Shown here piece after piece: positions 35,196-47,478 of a stretch of 64,000 bases of DNA; positions within the stretch are counted from its first letter, which is position 1; every line of letters starts with the position of its first letter. Below the pieces are notes generated by a model, which was given only the letters and a program-made list of their open reading frames with translations, did not search any database and was not told where the DNA came from. Made by a program: the position numbers and the translations under genes. This DNA comes from Azorinus chamasolen (taxonomy: Eukaryota > Mollusca > Bivalvia > Cardiida > Solecurtidae), in assembly GCA_963576725.1 (NCBI GenBank), contig OY755237.1:54597805-54661804 (forward strand). The letters run 5' to 3'.

Positions 35196-35735
35196 GATTT
35201 TAATGGAAAGTTTATGATCAAGATCAACATTTTCAGACATTTGTACATTCAAACAAGTGAAAGTTAGTAAAACTGTATAATAGAAATTATGTTTTTTGTA
35301 ATTTATGGGTCCTGTGATAATTGTACTATCCGTCCAGATGGATTGGGTATTAGGGCACTGAGGTGCTGAATAGGATGGGTTGAGTTTAAAGGGGGTACAG
35401 ACAATTGGCCCTGGACAAGTGACCCTTGCCAACATGGACAACTGTCCCTTGGTTATAAAAAATACTTTTAATCATGGTCAAAATTTGCAACTAACGTATG
35501 TGTTCCATGAGCTAGCTTTGATCAAATACTGATGAGAAATGGAGTACCTTGCCTGTATCAAAACTGTTTGCAAATACAAGTTAGGTTATGTTTTGCAGGC
35601 AAAGGAATGAAAAAGATGAATTATTCATTTAAGTTGATCTACTTTTTAATGGGGAACTATGCTATTTGTATAGGTTTACATGTCTCAATATTTAGAGTAT
35701 ATACAAGAGTGCTAATTAGTCTCCACATTCTTCTG
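35196..35735. other. Intergenic sequence without clear feature
   Basis: Contains 'gggcactgaggtgctgaata' which resembles 'gggcactgcgacactgaata' at about 38530, so a dispersed repeat is likely. No gene recognised. Confidence 0.4.
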
Positions 35736-35893
35736 CTCATTATGTCTCCCCCTTTAGGGGAGGGAGACATATTGATGTTGTGCTGTCTGTCTGTCTGTCT
35801 GTCCGTCCGTCTGCCTGTTAAAATTCTTGTGCAGCTAACTCCTCCTACACTATTAGAGGAATTTCCTTCAAACTTTTACATATGAACGAGCTA

Positions 35894-37230
35894 CGAGGGG
35901 TGTTCCATTAATAATGTCATCTGTGCTTTATTTCGCGGAAATCGTGCAATTCATGCACAAAACCACCTCGTGTCGATTGAGTGATCACTGGCTCGTGACA
36001 CAGGTAAATATCTCGTCCACACGTTCACTTGCCTCGGTACAGTGTACATCGTTTCATAGCCTATTCGTTAGACTATACACAAAATGACAGGAAAACGAGC
36101 TGAAAATGTTCTTGAAATTAGGGCCTATATAAAAGGTAGGTCATTACTCGGCATAAAGGCTGTAGATATTCACCGCGAGGTGTGTGACATTTATGGGGAG
36201 GGCCAAATGTCCCACAGGACTGTTTGTAGGTGGGTAGCTAAATTTAGTGCTGGGCAGCAGCAACTGAAAGATGCTGCTCGCCCAGGTCGTCCTACAACAA
36301 CTACGACCAAAGGTAACATAGAAAAATCCGAAATATCCTCAAAACTGATGCTCGATTCACCGTAAGACAATTGGCTCGAATGACAAACTTGTCGTTAGCA
36401 AGAGTTCATGCAATTTTGAAGAAACACCTAAAAGTTAGAAAGATAAATGCAAGATGGATACCCCATTTGTTAACGGATGAGCAAAAGAAGACGCGTGTAA
36501 CAATGGCAAAAAAACTTCTCAAAATGTACCCAAAATATAGAAAAAAGGCTTTTGATAATATAGTCACTGGTGATGAGACCTGGGTGTATTATTTTTAACC
36601 AAAGCGGAAGGTTTCCAACCGAATATGGGCCACTAAAAATACCAGACGCCCAAGTATTGCCAAACGAATACGAACGGTAAAGAAGGTTTTGTATGCTATT
36701 TTTTTCACTAATAAGGGTCCAGCTATTCAAATCCCGGTGCCAAAAGGCAGAACGGTCACAGGCAAGTTCTATAAAAACGTTGTTCTGAGAAAATTGAAGA
36801 ACTACTACAAAAGTAGCCGCCCCAAAACAGGACTTAAGTATGTCCGACTTTTGCATGATAATGCACCCGCTCACAAGGCACGTATTGTGACTGACTTTTT
36901 GGAGTCAGAGAAGGTTACCGTCCTTCCGCACCCTCCGTATTCGCCAGACTTGGCCCCCTGCGACTATTTTCTCTTTCCAAAACTTAAATATCATTTATCT
37001 GGAAGGAGATACAATTCGAGAAATGCCCTTGGATCTGCTGTTTATCAGTGTCTGATGGGTGTCCCCATTGAAGAGTATGAAAAATGCTTCCAAAAATGGA
37101 TTGACCGGCTAAAAAGGTGTATTCTGGCTGGCGGAGAGTATTTTGAAGGGCAGAGCAAATTAAAATGAACAAAAGCACTTCCGCTATATGAGCACCGATG
37201 CAAGTGACATTATTTTTGGAACACCCCTCG
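35894..37230 (+). mobile_element. Mariner transposon, 1337 bp
   Basis: Inverted ends of 26 bp (CGAGGGGTGTTCCA then a 12-base stretch with two mismatches) and TA on each side (35892-35893, 37231-37232). Removing the element plus one TA restores the host P18 motif. It contains one transposase gene, broken as described separately. Confidence 0.95.
36084..37168 (+). pseudogene. Mariner transposase, one frameshift and one nonsense change
   Basis: The protein family cuts and pastes mariner DNA at TA sites. The start has the two N-terminal helix-turn-helix regions (HRTVCRWVAKFSAG then a GRP motif). After residue about 80 the frame shifts by one base near 36321-36326 (a short A run), continuing as RQLARMTNLSL. 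VTGDETWVYYF holds the first catalytic Asp and is followed by a stop at 36596-36598. The last part (36599-37168) reads in the same frame with LLHDNAPAH and SPDLAPCDYFLF. The second and third Asp are 34 residues apart, the DD34D form of mariner. All three catalytic residues are visible, so damage is recent. Length about 350 codons is normal for mariner. Confidence 0.95.
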
Positions 37231-38002
37231 TATATGTGAGGATGGTCATGTGGTTTGGAATTTTGGCTGCAACAATTTTGACAGAAGTTATGGCCCTTTG
37301 TAGTTTTTCCTTATAACGAAAAAATCTTGTGCAGCTAACTCCTCCAACACTATTTTCCTTATATAGAATATATAGCGAAAAAATCTTGTGCTCCAACACT
37401 ATTTTCCTCGTATAGAATATATAGAAAAATTCTTGTGCAGCGAATTCCTCCTACACTATTTGAGGATTTACTTCAAACTTTTACATATGAACCAGCTATA
37501 TGTGAGGATGGTCATGTGGTTTGGAATTTTGGCTGCAACAATTTTGACAGAAGTTATGACCCCTTGGAGTTTTTCCTTATATAGAGTAATAGCAAAAAAG
37601 TCTTGTGCAGCAAACTCCTCCTATACTATGTAAGAGTTTTCATTCAAACTTTTACATATGAACCAGCTATATGTGAGGATGGTCATGTGGATTGGAATAT
37701 GAGCTGCAACAATTTTGACAGAAGTTTGGAATTTTTCAAATATGAAATTTATAGGGAAAACTAGTGTTTATAGATGTCTACAAAAGTTTACAGATAACCA
37801 ATTTATATGTGATGCACAGCCAATCTGTATGTATTTATAAGTGATGCACAACCAATCTATATCTATATGTGAAGGTCATGTGATTTTGAATTAAGCTTGA
37901 TTATCATAATAGTTGTTAAAACGCAACTCTTGGTTACAACGTTCATTCCTCTTATGGGTATCTGGGGGAGACATGTGTTTTTCTCAAAAACAAACTCTAG
38001 TT

Positions 38003-38429
38003 TTTAATCCCCCCCCCCCCCCCCCCCCCCCCCAGATCAGATCGGGGGAGGGGGCATATTGTGTTTGCCCTGTCTGTCTGTCCATTTGCCTGTTTGTCAC
38101 GAACTTTAACATTCGTCATAACTCTTGAGCCAGTACAGATAGAGACTTGATATTTGGCATGCACATGTATCTCATAAAGCAACACATTTTGAGGGGTGAC
38201 ATTTCATGGGGTCAAGGTCATCCTTCCAGGTCGGAGGTCAGATATATGTCAGATAACCGACTTTAACATTGGCCATAACTTTTGAACCAGTAGAGATAGA
38301 GACTTGATATTTGGCATGCATTTGTATCTCATGAGGCTGCACATTTTGAGGGGCGACATGTCAAGGTCATCCTTCAGGGTCAAAGATCAAATTGGACAGG
38401 AGCATTGTGTTTTACAAACACATCTTGTT
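38003..38429 (+). mobile_element. Pearl-like element P19 (ATGCCCCCC family)
   Basis: Begins directly after P18 with a run of 25 C (38009-38033), then AGATCAGATCGGGGGAGG; a CTGTCTGTCC run; two core units ('aacattggccataactttt', 'gagacttgatatttggcatg'); end acaaacacatcttgttc. Sister of P14. Confidence 0.65.
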
Positions 38430-38670
38430 CATTATATAATTATTATATATTATACTACAATATACTGTTATATTTTATATATCGCGGGGCAATCATCCTA
38501 AGCGGCAATTGTCCTACACTTGAGTTTAAGGGCACTGCGACACTGAATAGGTAATATAGGGCCGGTTATGAAGGAACCTCAAAAGTAAAAGCCTATGTGT
38601 GTATCATCAAGCCTGTGATCTACTCCACCCAGTGTCTGGATATCAAGTTGACATAAAAATACCAATTTAA

Positions 38671-38908
38671 CCCTTTTCTCCATAGATATGTCTTTGCAAA
38701 CAGAGTAGACCCAGATCAGACAGTTCCTGTAGAAGTCTTCTGATTAGGGTCTGCTCTGTTTGCTTACGATATACATGTAATATAGATATGATTTGACAGT
38801 TTCTGCCATGGTCAAACATTCATGTGTCTATGTGCAACTGTAACAAACTATCTAATTGATATTCACTGATGTCATTATTTCTTACATGAATAATCATGGA
38901 GTTAAGGG
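38671..38908 (+). mobile_element. TTAA MITE family A copy
   Basis: TTAA at 38667-38670, CCCTTTTCTCCATAGATAT start, palindrome agacagttcctgtagaagtc, ATCATGGAGTTAAGGG end. Confidence 0.7.
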
Positions 38909-39059
38909 TTTTTAAAAAGGTTTTTAATTTGTTAGAGGATTTTGAATGAAAAGCTGCAGACTTTGATAAGAGGGCTCCTCTCTGTGAAACCTTGGACCTG
39001 GGCCAGTTCACTCTGTTCCCAAATTTAAAGGGTTAACTTTTAACATGTGGGCAATTTGT

Positions 39060-39118
39060 GATAGCATGTGCAAACAGTTTGGATCCAGATGATATGTCAT
39101 GTCTCATCAGGATCTTAA
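39060..39118 (+). repeat. Family C fragment split by D1
   Basis: GTGCAAACAGTTTGGATCCAG and tctcatcaggatc are the family C palindrome arms; the second arm is cut at the TTAA where D1 starts. Confidence 0.5.
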
Positions 39119-39360
39119 CCCTTCGCTTGCTGAATTTTAAAATACATTTCTCCTTCTTTACCCATGCCCTGTTGTATAATTACATATATCTTCACTGTGT
39201 ACAAATATTTCGCTGTGCAATCACTACTGTGGAGTGCACTGGTTGCACAATCAACTTGTAAATAGTGCAGACCCTGATGAGACAGCTAATGCAGAAGCTG
39301 TCTCATCTGGGACTTCACTATTTACAGGTAGGTATATTGACGTGAATAGCAAGCGAAGGG
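39119..39360. mobile_element. TTAA MITE family D, copy D1
   Basis: TTAA at 39115-39118 and 39361-39364 flanks CCCTTCGCTTGCTGAAT...AATAGCAAGCGAAGGG, 242 bp, 13-bp perfect inverted ends. Inner palindrome gatgagacagctaatgcag / agctgtctcatctggg. Confidence 0.85.
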
Positions 39361-39526
39361 TTAAATGTTTGAAATCAATTTTGAAAAGAACTAGAGGAAA
39401 AATTAACTTAAAACAGAATAGATGTAAACAGAAGTTTCTGCAGATGGGACTTTGGGCTAAACCCATTACTTTATAGATATTTATAGAAGATATGAAATGA
39501 AAATTAATTGATTAATAAAAGATGCA

Positions 39527-41606
39527 TTTTTATACGCCCACCTAATAAAGGTGGTCGTATATTGTCGTGGCCCTGTCCGTCCGTCCGTTCGTTCGTTCGT
39601 TCGTTCGTCCGTCAACATTTTGTTTGTCCACTGTTTTCTGGGAAAACTGTTTGACAGATATTAATGAAACTTCACACAAATGTTAAATGCATCAAGGTCT
39701 GAAGCTGAGTTGATTCTGAGATTCATTTGATTTTTCATTTCAGAGTTATGGCCCTTGTCCTTAAAAATATGCAATAGTTCGTTCGTTCGTCCGTCAACAT
39801 TTTGTTTGTCCACTGTTTTCTGGGAAAACTATTTGACAGATATTAATGAAACTTCACACAAATGTTAAATGCATCAAGGTCTGAAGCTGAGTTGATTCTG
39901 AGGTTCATTTGATTTGTCGTTTCGGAGTTATGGCCCTTTTACTTAAAAAATAATGCAAATAGTTTGTCCGCTGTTTTTGGGAAAACTATTTGAGAGATAT
40001 TAATGAAACTTCACACAAATGTTAAATGCATCCAGATCTGAAGCTGAGTTGATTCTGAGGTTCATTTGATTTTTCATTTCAGAGTTATGGCCCTTGTCCT
40101 TAAAAAAATATGCAAATAGTTTGTCTGCTGTTTTCTGGGAAAACTATTTGAGAGATATTAATGAAACTTCACACAAATGTTAAATGCATCCAGATCTGAA
40201 GCTGAGTTGATTCTGAGGTTCATTTGATTTTTCATTTCAGAGTTATGGCCCTTGTCCTTAAAAAAATATGCAAATAGTTTGTCTGCTGTTTTCTGGGAAA
40301 ACTATTTGAGAGATATTAATGAAACTTCACATAAATGTTTAATGCATCAAGGTCTGGAGCTGAGTCGATTCTGAGGTTCGTTTGATTTGTCATTTCGGAG
40401 TTATGGCCCCTTTTACTTGAAAAATAATGCAAATACATGCAAATAGTTTGTCCGCTGTTTTCTGGGAACACTATTTGACAGATATTAATAAAACTTCACA
40501 CAAATGTTTAATGCATTAAGATCTGAAGGTGAGTTGATTCTGAGGTTCATTTGATTTTTCATTTCAGAGTTATGGCCCTTGTCCTTAAAAAATATGCAAA
40601 TAGTTTGTCAGCTGTTTTCTGGGAACACTATTTGAGAGATATTAATGAAACTTCACACAAATATTTAATGCATCAAGATCTGAAACTGAATTGATTCTGA
40701 GGATCATTTAATTTTTCATTTCAGAGTTATGGCCCTTGTCCTTAATAAATAATGCAAATAGTTTGTCGGCTGTTTTCTGGGAAAACCATTTGAGAGATAT
40801 TAATGAAACTTCACACAAATGTTTAATGCATCAAGATCTGATGCTGAGTAGATTTTCAGGTTTATTTGATTTTTTGTTTCGGAGTTATTGCCCATTTACC
40901 AGCAAATATATGCAAATAGTTTGTCCGCTGTTTTCTGGCAAAACTGTTTTACAGATATTAATGAAACTTCATACACATGTTTAATGCATCAAGATCTGAA
41001 GCTTACTTGATTCTGAGGATCATTTGATTTGTTGTTTCGGAGTTATGGCCCTTGCACTTAAAATAATGCAAATCTATGCAAATATGAGGATGGCCATAAC
41101 TTTTTCATTTAAAATGATATTTACTTCAATTTTTTTTATATGGTTAAACCTTAATGTGAATTTTCACATATATTGCGGGGGTTTTGATATGTCATTTTAT
41201 TCTAAAGTTATGGTCCTTGAACTTCGTGTGTTCGTTGCTTTGTTAGTCGGTCAACTGTTAGTTTGTCTGTTGTTTTCTGGGAAAACTATTAAAATGATAT
41301 AAATGAAACTTAACACAAATGTTTTAAGCAACAAAATTTGAAGCTGGGTCTATTTTTAGGTTCATTCAGTTTGTCTTTACAGAGTTATGGCCGTTGCACT
41401 TTACAAAAATCTGCAAAAATGAGGATTAGCTGTAACTTTTTGATTTAATAAGATATTCACTTCATTCTTTAAAAAAATAGTATCACCTTAATATGGAAAT
41501 CAAGATCTGAAGCACAGATAAGAAAATGTCAACACTTATAAGGCATGTTGAATCAGAGAAAGTTTGCAAGTGGGCGTATTATGTACCGTATGCGGTACTC
41601 TTGTTA
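39527..41606 (+). mobile_element. Pearl-like element P16 (TACGCCCACC family), left arm of the inverted pair
   Basis: Start hairpin TATACGCCCACCTAATAAAG / GGTGGTCGTATA, then CCGTCCGTTCGTTCG. About 10 core units of about 160 bp ('tctgggaaaactatttgag', 'tgaaacttcacacaaatg', 'gagttatggcccttgtcctt'). The end is AGTGGGCGTATTATGTACC / GGTACTCTTGTTA. Confidence 0.8.
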
Positions 41607-41649
41607 AAAAGTGGAATACGTGTATTAACAATGGAAATGATTGCTATGA

Positions 41650-43255
41650 TAACAAGAGTACCGCATACGGTACATAATACGCCCACTTGCAAACTTTCTC
41701 TGATTCAACATGCCTTATAAGTGTTGATATTTTCTAATCTGTGCTTCAGATCTTGATTTCCATAATTAAGGTGATACTATTTTTTAAAAAAATGAAGTGA
41801 ATATCTTATTAAATAAAAAAGTTACAGCTAATCCTCATTTTTGCAGATTTTTGTAAAGTGCAACGGCCATAACTCTGTAAAGACAAACTGAATGAACCTC
41901 AAAATAAACTCGGCTTCAAATTTTGTTGCTTAAAACATTTGTGTTAAGTTTCATTTATATCATTTTAAGTTTTCCCAGAAAACAACAGACAAACTAAAAG
42001 TTGACCGACTAACAAAGCAACAAACACACGAAGTTCAAGGACCATAACTTTAGAATAAAATGACATATCAAAACCCCCGCAATATATGTGAAAATTCACA
42101 TTAAGGTTTAACCATATAAAAAAATTGAAGTAAATATCATTTCAAATGAAAAAGTTATGGCCATCCTCATATTTGCATAGATTTGCATTATTTTTTTAAG
42201 GACAAGGGCCATAACTCCGAAACAACAAATCAAATGATCCTCAGAATCGACTTAGCTTCAGGTCTTGATGCATTAAACATGTGTATGAAGTTTCATTAAT
42301 ATCTGTCAAACAGTTTTGCCAGAGAACGGCGGACAAACTACATTGTATATGCATATATTTGCATTATTTTTTAGGAAAAGGGCAATAACTCCAAAACGAA
42401 AAATCAAATAAACCTCAAAATCGACTCCGCATCAGATCTTGATGCATGAAACATTTTTGTGAAGTTTCATTAATATCTCTCAAATAGTTTTCCCAGAAAA
42501 CAGCGGACAAACTATTTGCATTTTTTTTTTAAGGACAAGGGCCATAACTCCGAAACGAAAAATCAAATGATCCTCAGAATCAATTCAGTTTCAGATCTTG
42601 ATGCATTAAACATTTGTGTGAAGTTTCATTAATATCTCTCAAATAGTTTTCCCAGAAAACTGCGGACAAACTGTTTGCATATTTTTTAAGGACAAGGGCC
42701 ATAACTCTGAAATGAAAAATCAAACGAACCTCAGAATCAACTCAGCTTCAGATCTTGATGCATTAAACATTTGTGTGAAGTTTCATTAATATCTCTCAAA
42801 TAGTTTTCCCAGAAAACAGCGGACAAACTATTTGCATGTATTTGCATTATTTTTTAAGTAAAAGGGCCATAACTCCGAAACGACAAATCAAATGAACCTC
42901 AGAATCGACTCAGCTTCAGATCTTGATGCATTAAACATTTGTGTGAAGTTTCATTAATATCTATCAAATAGTTTTCCCAGAAAACAGCGGACAAACTATT
43001 TGCATAATTTTGAAGGACAAGGGCCATAACTCTGAAATGAAAAATCAACTGAACCTCAGAATCAACTCAGCTGCAGATCTTGATGCATTAAACATTTGTG
43101 TGAAGTTTCATTAACATCTGTCAAATAGTTTTCCCAGAAAACAGCGGACAAACAAAATGTTGACGGACGAACGAACGAACGAACAAACGAACGAACGGAC
43201 GGACGGCCACGGCCACGACAATATACGACCACCTTTATTAGGTGGGCGTATAAAA
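41650..43255 (-). mobile_element. Pearl-like element P17, right arm of the inverted pair
   Basis: The reverse complement of P16 family: begins TAACAAGAGTACCGCATACG, ends GGTGGGCGTATAAAA. Core units are fewer than in P16 (total 1.6 kb against 2.1 kb). The two arms face each other across a 43-bp spacer. Confidence 0.8.
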
Positions 43256-43387
43256 ACTGTAGAATCCAATCTATATTATCACATAAGCAAACAGAGCAGA
43301 CTCTGATGAGACGGCTTCTACAGGAGCCATATGATTCTACGGTTTGCAAGGGCGTTAAAAGAACTTATTTATGGAGTAATGGGTAAA

Positions 43388-43626
43388 CCCTTTCCTTGTT
43401 GAATATTCGTGTTGAGAAGCAACATCATGAATCTGTGTAGGATTAAGTTTTTATAATGATATATACATGTAAACACGTAAAATGTATGGCAATGTCAGAA
43501 TCTAGAATCAGTTCTATATAATTCCATAAGCAAACAGAGAAGACCCTGATAAGACAGCTCCTGTGGGAGCCGTCCGATCTGGGTTTACTGTTTGCAAATG
43601 CATGAGAAAGCATTTATATGAGGGCA
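43388..43626 (-). mobile_element. TTAA MITE family A copy
   Basis: ACCCTTTCCTTGTTGAATATT start, GCAAACAGAGAAGACCCTG, agacagctcctgtgggagcc palindrome, TATATGAGGGCA end. Confidence 0.6.
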
Positions 43627-43689
43627 TCCAGACCTAGAGCTGTAGACACCTTGGCAGTCAAGATGTTCTGCACTTTTTCGCGAATTTCC

Positions 43690-43855
43690 ATTTACAGTGT
43701 AGACTATGCTCTGCTTATGAAATTGTAATCGATCTGATCTAAACAGATTCTAACAGTACCAAACAGTTGTGTGTACAATGCCGTTATAATATTGAGCTAA
43801 ATATTCATGATGTCTTTATTTCTTACGTGAATATTCAGCAGGAAAGGCGTTAAAT
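43690..43855 (+). repeat. MITE A right-half fragment
   Basis: TAGACTATGCTCTGCTTATG, 'aaatattcatgatgtc', ATTCAGCAGGAAAGGCGTTAA; palindrome missing. Confidence 0.5.
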
Positions 43856-43924
43856 GAACCTTATTTATTCGCATGTCTGTACAAAAGCTAACTGCACATC
43901 CGTCTAGTATTATGGAGTGCATTT

Positions 43925-44500
43925 TTAGCTCACCTGAGCCAAAGGCTCAAGGTGAGCTATTGTGACCGCCTGTCGTCCGTCGTCCGTCTGTCCGTCCGTC
44001 CGTCCGTCCGTTCACTTTTATTTCAAATGACTTCTTCTCCTAAACCACTGGGAGGATTTCAACCAAATTTCACAGAAATGTACCTAAGGATGTCCTCTAT
44101 CAGTTTTGTTAAAATCATGACCCCCGGGCTAAAAATGGCCCCGCCCCACTACTTTTTCAGGTTTTTTTTTTAAATCTTTAAAAATCTTCTTCTCTGAAAC
44201 CACAATTTCTAGAGCTTTGATATTTGGTATATAGCATCATCTAATGGTCCTTTACCAAGTTTGTTAAAATGATGACCCCCGGGCCAAAAATGGCCCTGCC
44301 CTGGGGCTTGTAGTTTTTACATAGACTTATATAGGGAAACCTTTAAAAATCTTTTTGTCTGAAACCACATAATCTAGAGCTAAGATATTTGGTATGAAGC
44401 ATCACCTAATATACCACTACCAGGTGTGTTCAAATAATGACCCCTGGGCCATAAATGGTCTCACCCTGGGGTTTTATGCTACTTAACATCAGAATCTGTA
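43925..44500 (+). mobile_element. Pearl-like element P20 (TAGCTCAC family), 3' end not adjacent
   Basis: Start TAGCTCACCTGAGCCAAAGG / CTCAAGGTGAGCTA, then CCGTCCGTCCGTCCG. Core units carry 'atgacccccgggccaaaaat'. The matching end type (AGGTGAGCGATATAGGGCC) is found only at about 46388-46422. Confidence 0.6.
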
Positions 44501-44689
44501 ACACTTAAAAGGTAATTTCCTCACAGTTATTTCCCTTGTCCCATCAGCATAGCCATAAGGGACAAAGGGAGATAACTGCATTGGAGTGCTAGTATCATTC
44601 TATTTATAACTATTTATAGTAAAATGTTGAAGGTGAATCAGTGTAGCTGTTTTAGAAGGCATAGAAACATCTATCAAATTCCATTAGCA

Positions 44690-44785
44690 AATAACAGACC
44701 TTGATCCTATAGGAGCCACCTTATCTGGGTCTACTCTGTTTGCAGATGCATGAAAACAAGTTTATATGAGAGAAATTAAGGGTTA
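44690..44785 (-). repeat. MITE A fragment
   Basis: CCTTGATCCTATAGGAGCCA, TCTACTCTGTTTGCAGATG, TATATGAGAGAAATTAAGGG. Confidence 0.5.
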
Positions 44786-44881
44786 AATATCAACTCCAGA
44801 TCCTAAACTGCAGACCAGCAGCAGTTCAAAGATTACAGCTGTTTGGCAGTAAAATCTCTCCAGGTCAATGCATGACTCTTA

Positions 44882-45095
44882 ACTCTTTGCATGCTAGTGG
44901 TGAAACTGTGATTACCTATGCAAACAGTTTGGATCCAGATGAGAGGCCGCATACTGCGGCATCTCATCAGGATCCAAACTGTTTGTCATCTTAATCATAT
45001 TTTTGCAAAAAAATGAAAGTAAGTTTATTTTAAGAATTGAAGCAGATGACAATAACTTTTTGTTGCAGACGAAACATTAAAGGCATTTTGACCTA
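44882..45095 (+). mobile_element. TTAA MITE family C copy
   Basis: TTAA then CTCTTTGCATGCTAGTG; central palindrome AACAGTTTGGATCCAGATGA / TCATCAGGATCCAAACTGTT around CCGCATACTGCGG; right end not clear. Positions 45096-45640 hold only a C-rich run (about 45344-45359). Confidence 0.6.
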
Positions 45096-45644
45096 TTCAC
45101 CCCAGTGTGTAGTGTGAGTGATGTTACATGGTGTCTTCCAATGTCTCTCAAATTAGATGTGAGAGATATAGGAAAGTAACAATTCAGGCAATCAAGGAAA
45201 ATGATCACCATCTAGACTTTTGATCTGGGTCCAAACCCAACTGATGTAAGTCATGGTAATGTTTAAGAAAACTGTGAAAACATGATTATGCAATGGCCCA
45301 ACTGATATAAGTCATGGTAATTCTTAAAAAAAACATGATAATCCCCCCCCCCTCCCCCTAACAATGATAGGTGTTAAACTTACTACTGTGGATTAAGTCT
45401 GCTGCCCCAAAAAGCATCTTAAATATAACTTTTTTTTATAAAATTTGATGACAACACATTAAAAAGTCCTAAAATGTCTGAATCTTGTATGATATTAATG
45501 AAATAACTGAGTAAATATAACTTAATTATAACAGTAGACGTAACTCTTCTCAATTTCAATTGTTAAAAATACTAATGACCCGTTTAATTGAATTATCATC
45601 AGATATTCACACCTAGAGCTAGACTTATTTCTATACACCTATTA

Positions 45645-46036
45645 ACCCTTAACCTGTTTGCTTTGACAAAAATTGATCTGGGACTACTCTTGTTTGCTAA
45701 TGCTTAAAAAAATTGTTAATGCCATAAATAGAAGTTTTAGCTTTGAAAAAAACTGTAAAATCAAATCTATATCTTGTCAAATGTAAAAAGAGCAGACCCT
45801 GATCAGACAGCTTCTATAGCAGCCGTCTGATCTAGTCTACTCTTATTTTTAATGTGTAAAACACATTATTTCTCTGAAGAGAAGTTTTTGTTTTGACAAA
45901 AACTGTAGAATCCGATCTATATTGTGTCAAAAGAAACAGAGAAGACTCAGATCAGACAGCTTCCGTAGGAGTCGTCTGATCTGAGTCTACTCTGTTTGCT
46001 AATGCATAAAAACAGCTTTATATGAGGGAAAGGGTT
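45645..46036 (-). repeat. Two tandem MITE A-type fragments
   Basis: Palindromes gacagcttctatagcagccg and gacagcttccgtaggagtcg, each followed by TCTACTCT...; the second ends TATATGAGGGAAAGGGTTAA at about 46036. Confidence 0.55.
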
Positions 46037-46387
46037 AAACGATTTTTAAAGATATTCTTATTGGTCATTTCACACAAAAACTGGCATTATGTACTGCCTA
46101 GCACTCTATTTGCCTATATACCTGGGTCAAGGTATAATTGCATAGCTTTATTGAAGTCATTTGAATTTCTCAAAGACCAGTTTTAGGCATTTTGAGCTAA
46201 GGCAAAAATGGCACAAGTTGTAAACAGTTTAGGTCTTGGTCAACCAGTCACTTGGTATTAGTTCTGAATTCAGTTCAAGTTTATTCAGCAGTGAAAGGGT
46301 GAAAGCAGTGCACTAAGCTTATTTCATCTGCTAGAAATGTTGTCCACTGAAAAATTAACATGTCAATATACATGTATTACTGTAACT

Positions 46388-46422
46388 CAGGTGAGCGATA
46401 TAGGGCCAATGGCCCTCTTGTA
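46388..46422 (+). repeat. Isolated 3' end of a TAGCTCAC pearl-like element
   Basis: CAGGTGAGCGATATAGGGCC followed by AATGGCCCTCTTGTA is the family end hairpin without its body. Confidence 0.55.
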
Positions 46423-47478
46423 CTCAAATTGGTAGGTAAGGAGAAAACCCCCAGATTTGAAGGGTTTCAAACTTTCAACACCTGGACCAGGTTCAGTCAA
46501 TTTTGTTACAGTAATATAACACCCAACTATCATCTGTCAAGGCAGTTTTCCTTTTTTTTGTCCACTTCTTTAGCAGTGTGACAATTAGGAATCACTTGTC
46601 TGTCTGTGACACTTTGTGCATCATGCATATTGTCACACCCACTTTCATCATACTCTCAGTATGTGATGTGATCCTTTGGACACTTTTCAACATTATAGAC
46701 AAATGTTTGATAACCTGTGCAAAAAGTTCAGTTCCAGATGAGACTTGGCCTCGTCAGGATCCAACCCATTTACACTTGATACATCTTTTTCTTCAAAAAT
46801 GCATGTTCAGAATTGAAGCAAATATTCAGCTGATGAAAGTTATGTAGTGTCAATAAGACTTTACTAGAACATTGACCAAGTCAGAAAGGGTCATATATAA
46901 TTCTGCCAGTGGAGCTACATGTATTACTGTGCCGGAGCGGAAAATTACATAGCCAATAATTATGCAGATTCTGTCAATAACCTTTTGCAGAGCTATTAAC
47001 TTTTAGCTGTGCCAAATGCTTTGCATTTTTACTGCAGCCAGTTGCTTTTTCCTGTTGCAGCCAGTATAAACTGCTCAACTTAGCAGACAAGGCTAGTTTT
47101 GTCGATCTTTTGTTATTCAAGGACCAAAATCTAGAAGCGCCCAAATGGTCTGTCTGGTAATATTATTACACCTACATTTTCAACAAGTTTGGTTACAAAA
47201 ATCTGATAGAAACTGCTCAACATCGAGAGCGGACAAAGCTGATTTTGTTGATTTTGATGTTATTTAAGGGTCATAATTCTGAAAAGCTTGACTCAGCTGG
47301 TTGGTGAACTTAACCTAGATTTCATGCCTACACACTTTTTGTAAGTCAGGTGAAGATCTGACGAAAACTATTTGCATTAGAGAGCTAACAAAAAAAAAAA
47401 AAAAAGACACCAAAACTGACAGACAGGCTGACTGGTTATTACTATAGGGCGCCCAAATAAGAAGTGGAGCCATAAAAA
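46423..47478. other. Intergenic, decayed repeats
   Basis: A C-type fragment (about 46700-46770: 'ccagatgagacttggcctcg') and loosely repeated 'aactgctcaac' / 'gattttgttgattttgatgt' motifs at 47050-47280 with a poly-A run near 47390. No gene recognised. Confidence 0.4.

Larger units (their letters stand above)
35740..38002 (+). mobile_element. Pearl-like element P18 (ATGTCTCCC family), split by mariner
   Basis: The start is TATGTCTCCCCCTTTAGGGG / GGGAGACATA then CTGTCTGTCCGTCCG; the end is GGGGGAGACATGTG then caaactctag. Closely matches P10. The mariner at 35894-37230 sits at a TA in the 'gagctatatgtgagg' motif. Confidence 0.75.
39461..43387 (-). mobile_element. MITE A copy split by a 3.7 kb inverted element pair
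   Basis: Left part 39461-39526 (AACCCATTACTTTATAGAT...) and right part 43256-43387 (ACTGTAGAATCCAATCTATA, gcagactctgatgagacggc, TTATGGAGTAATGGG). The two parts together make one family A copy. Confidence 0.55.

Noticed and set aside
38009..38033. Run of 25 C bases as a G-quadruplex or assembly gap
   Set aside because: It matches the ATGCCCCC start of a pearl-like family and is best read as slippage expansion; length may be inaccurate but it is not a separate feature.
39256..39476. 71-80 codon frames on both strands (near 39234-39476)
   Set aside because: They lie wholly in MITE D1 and its palindrome; no coding features.
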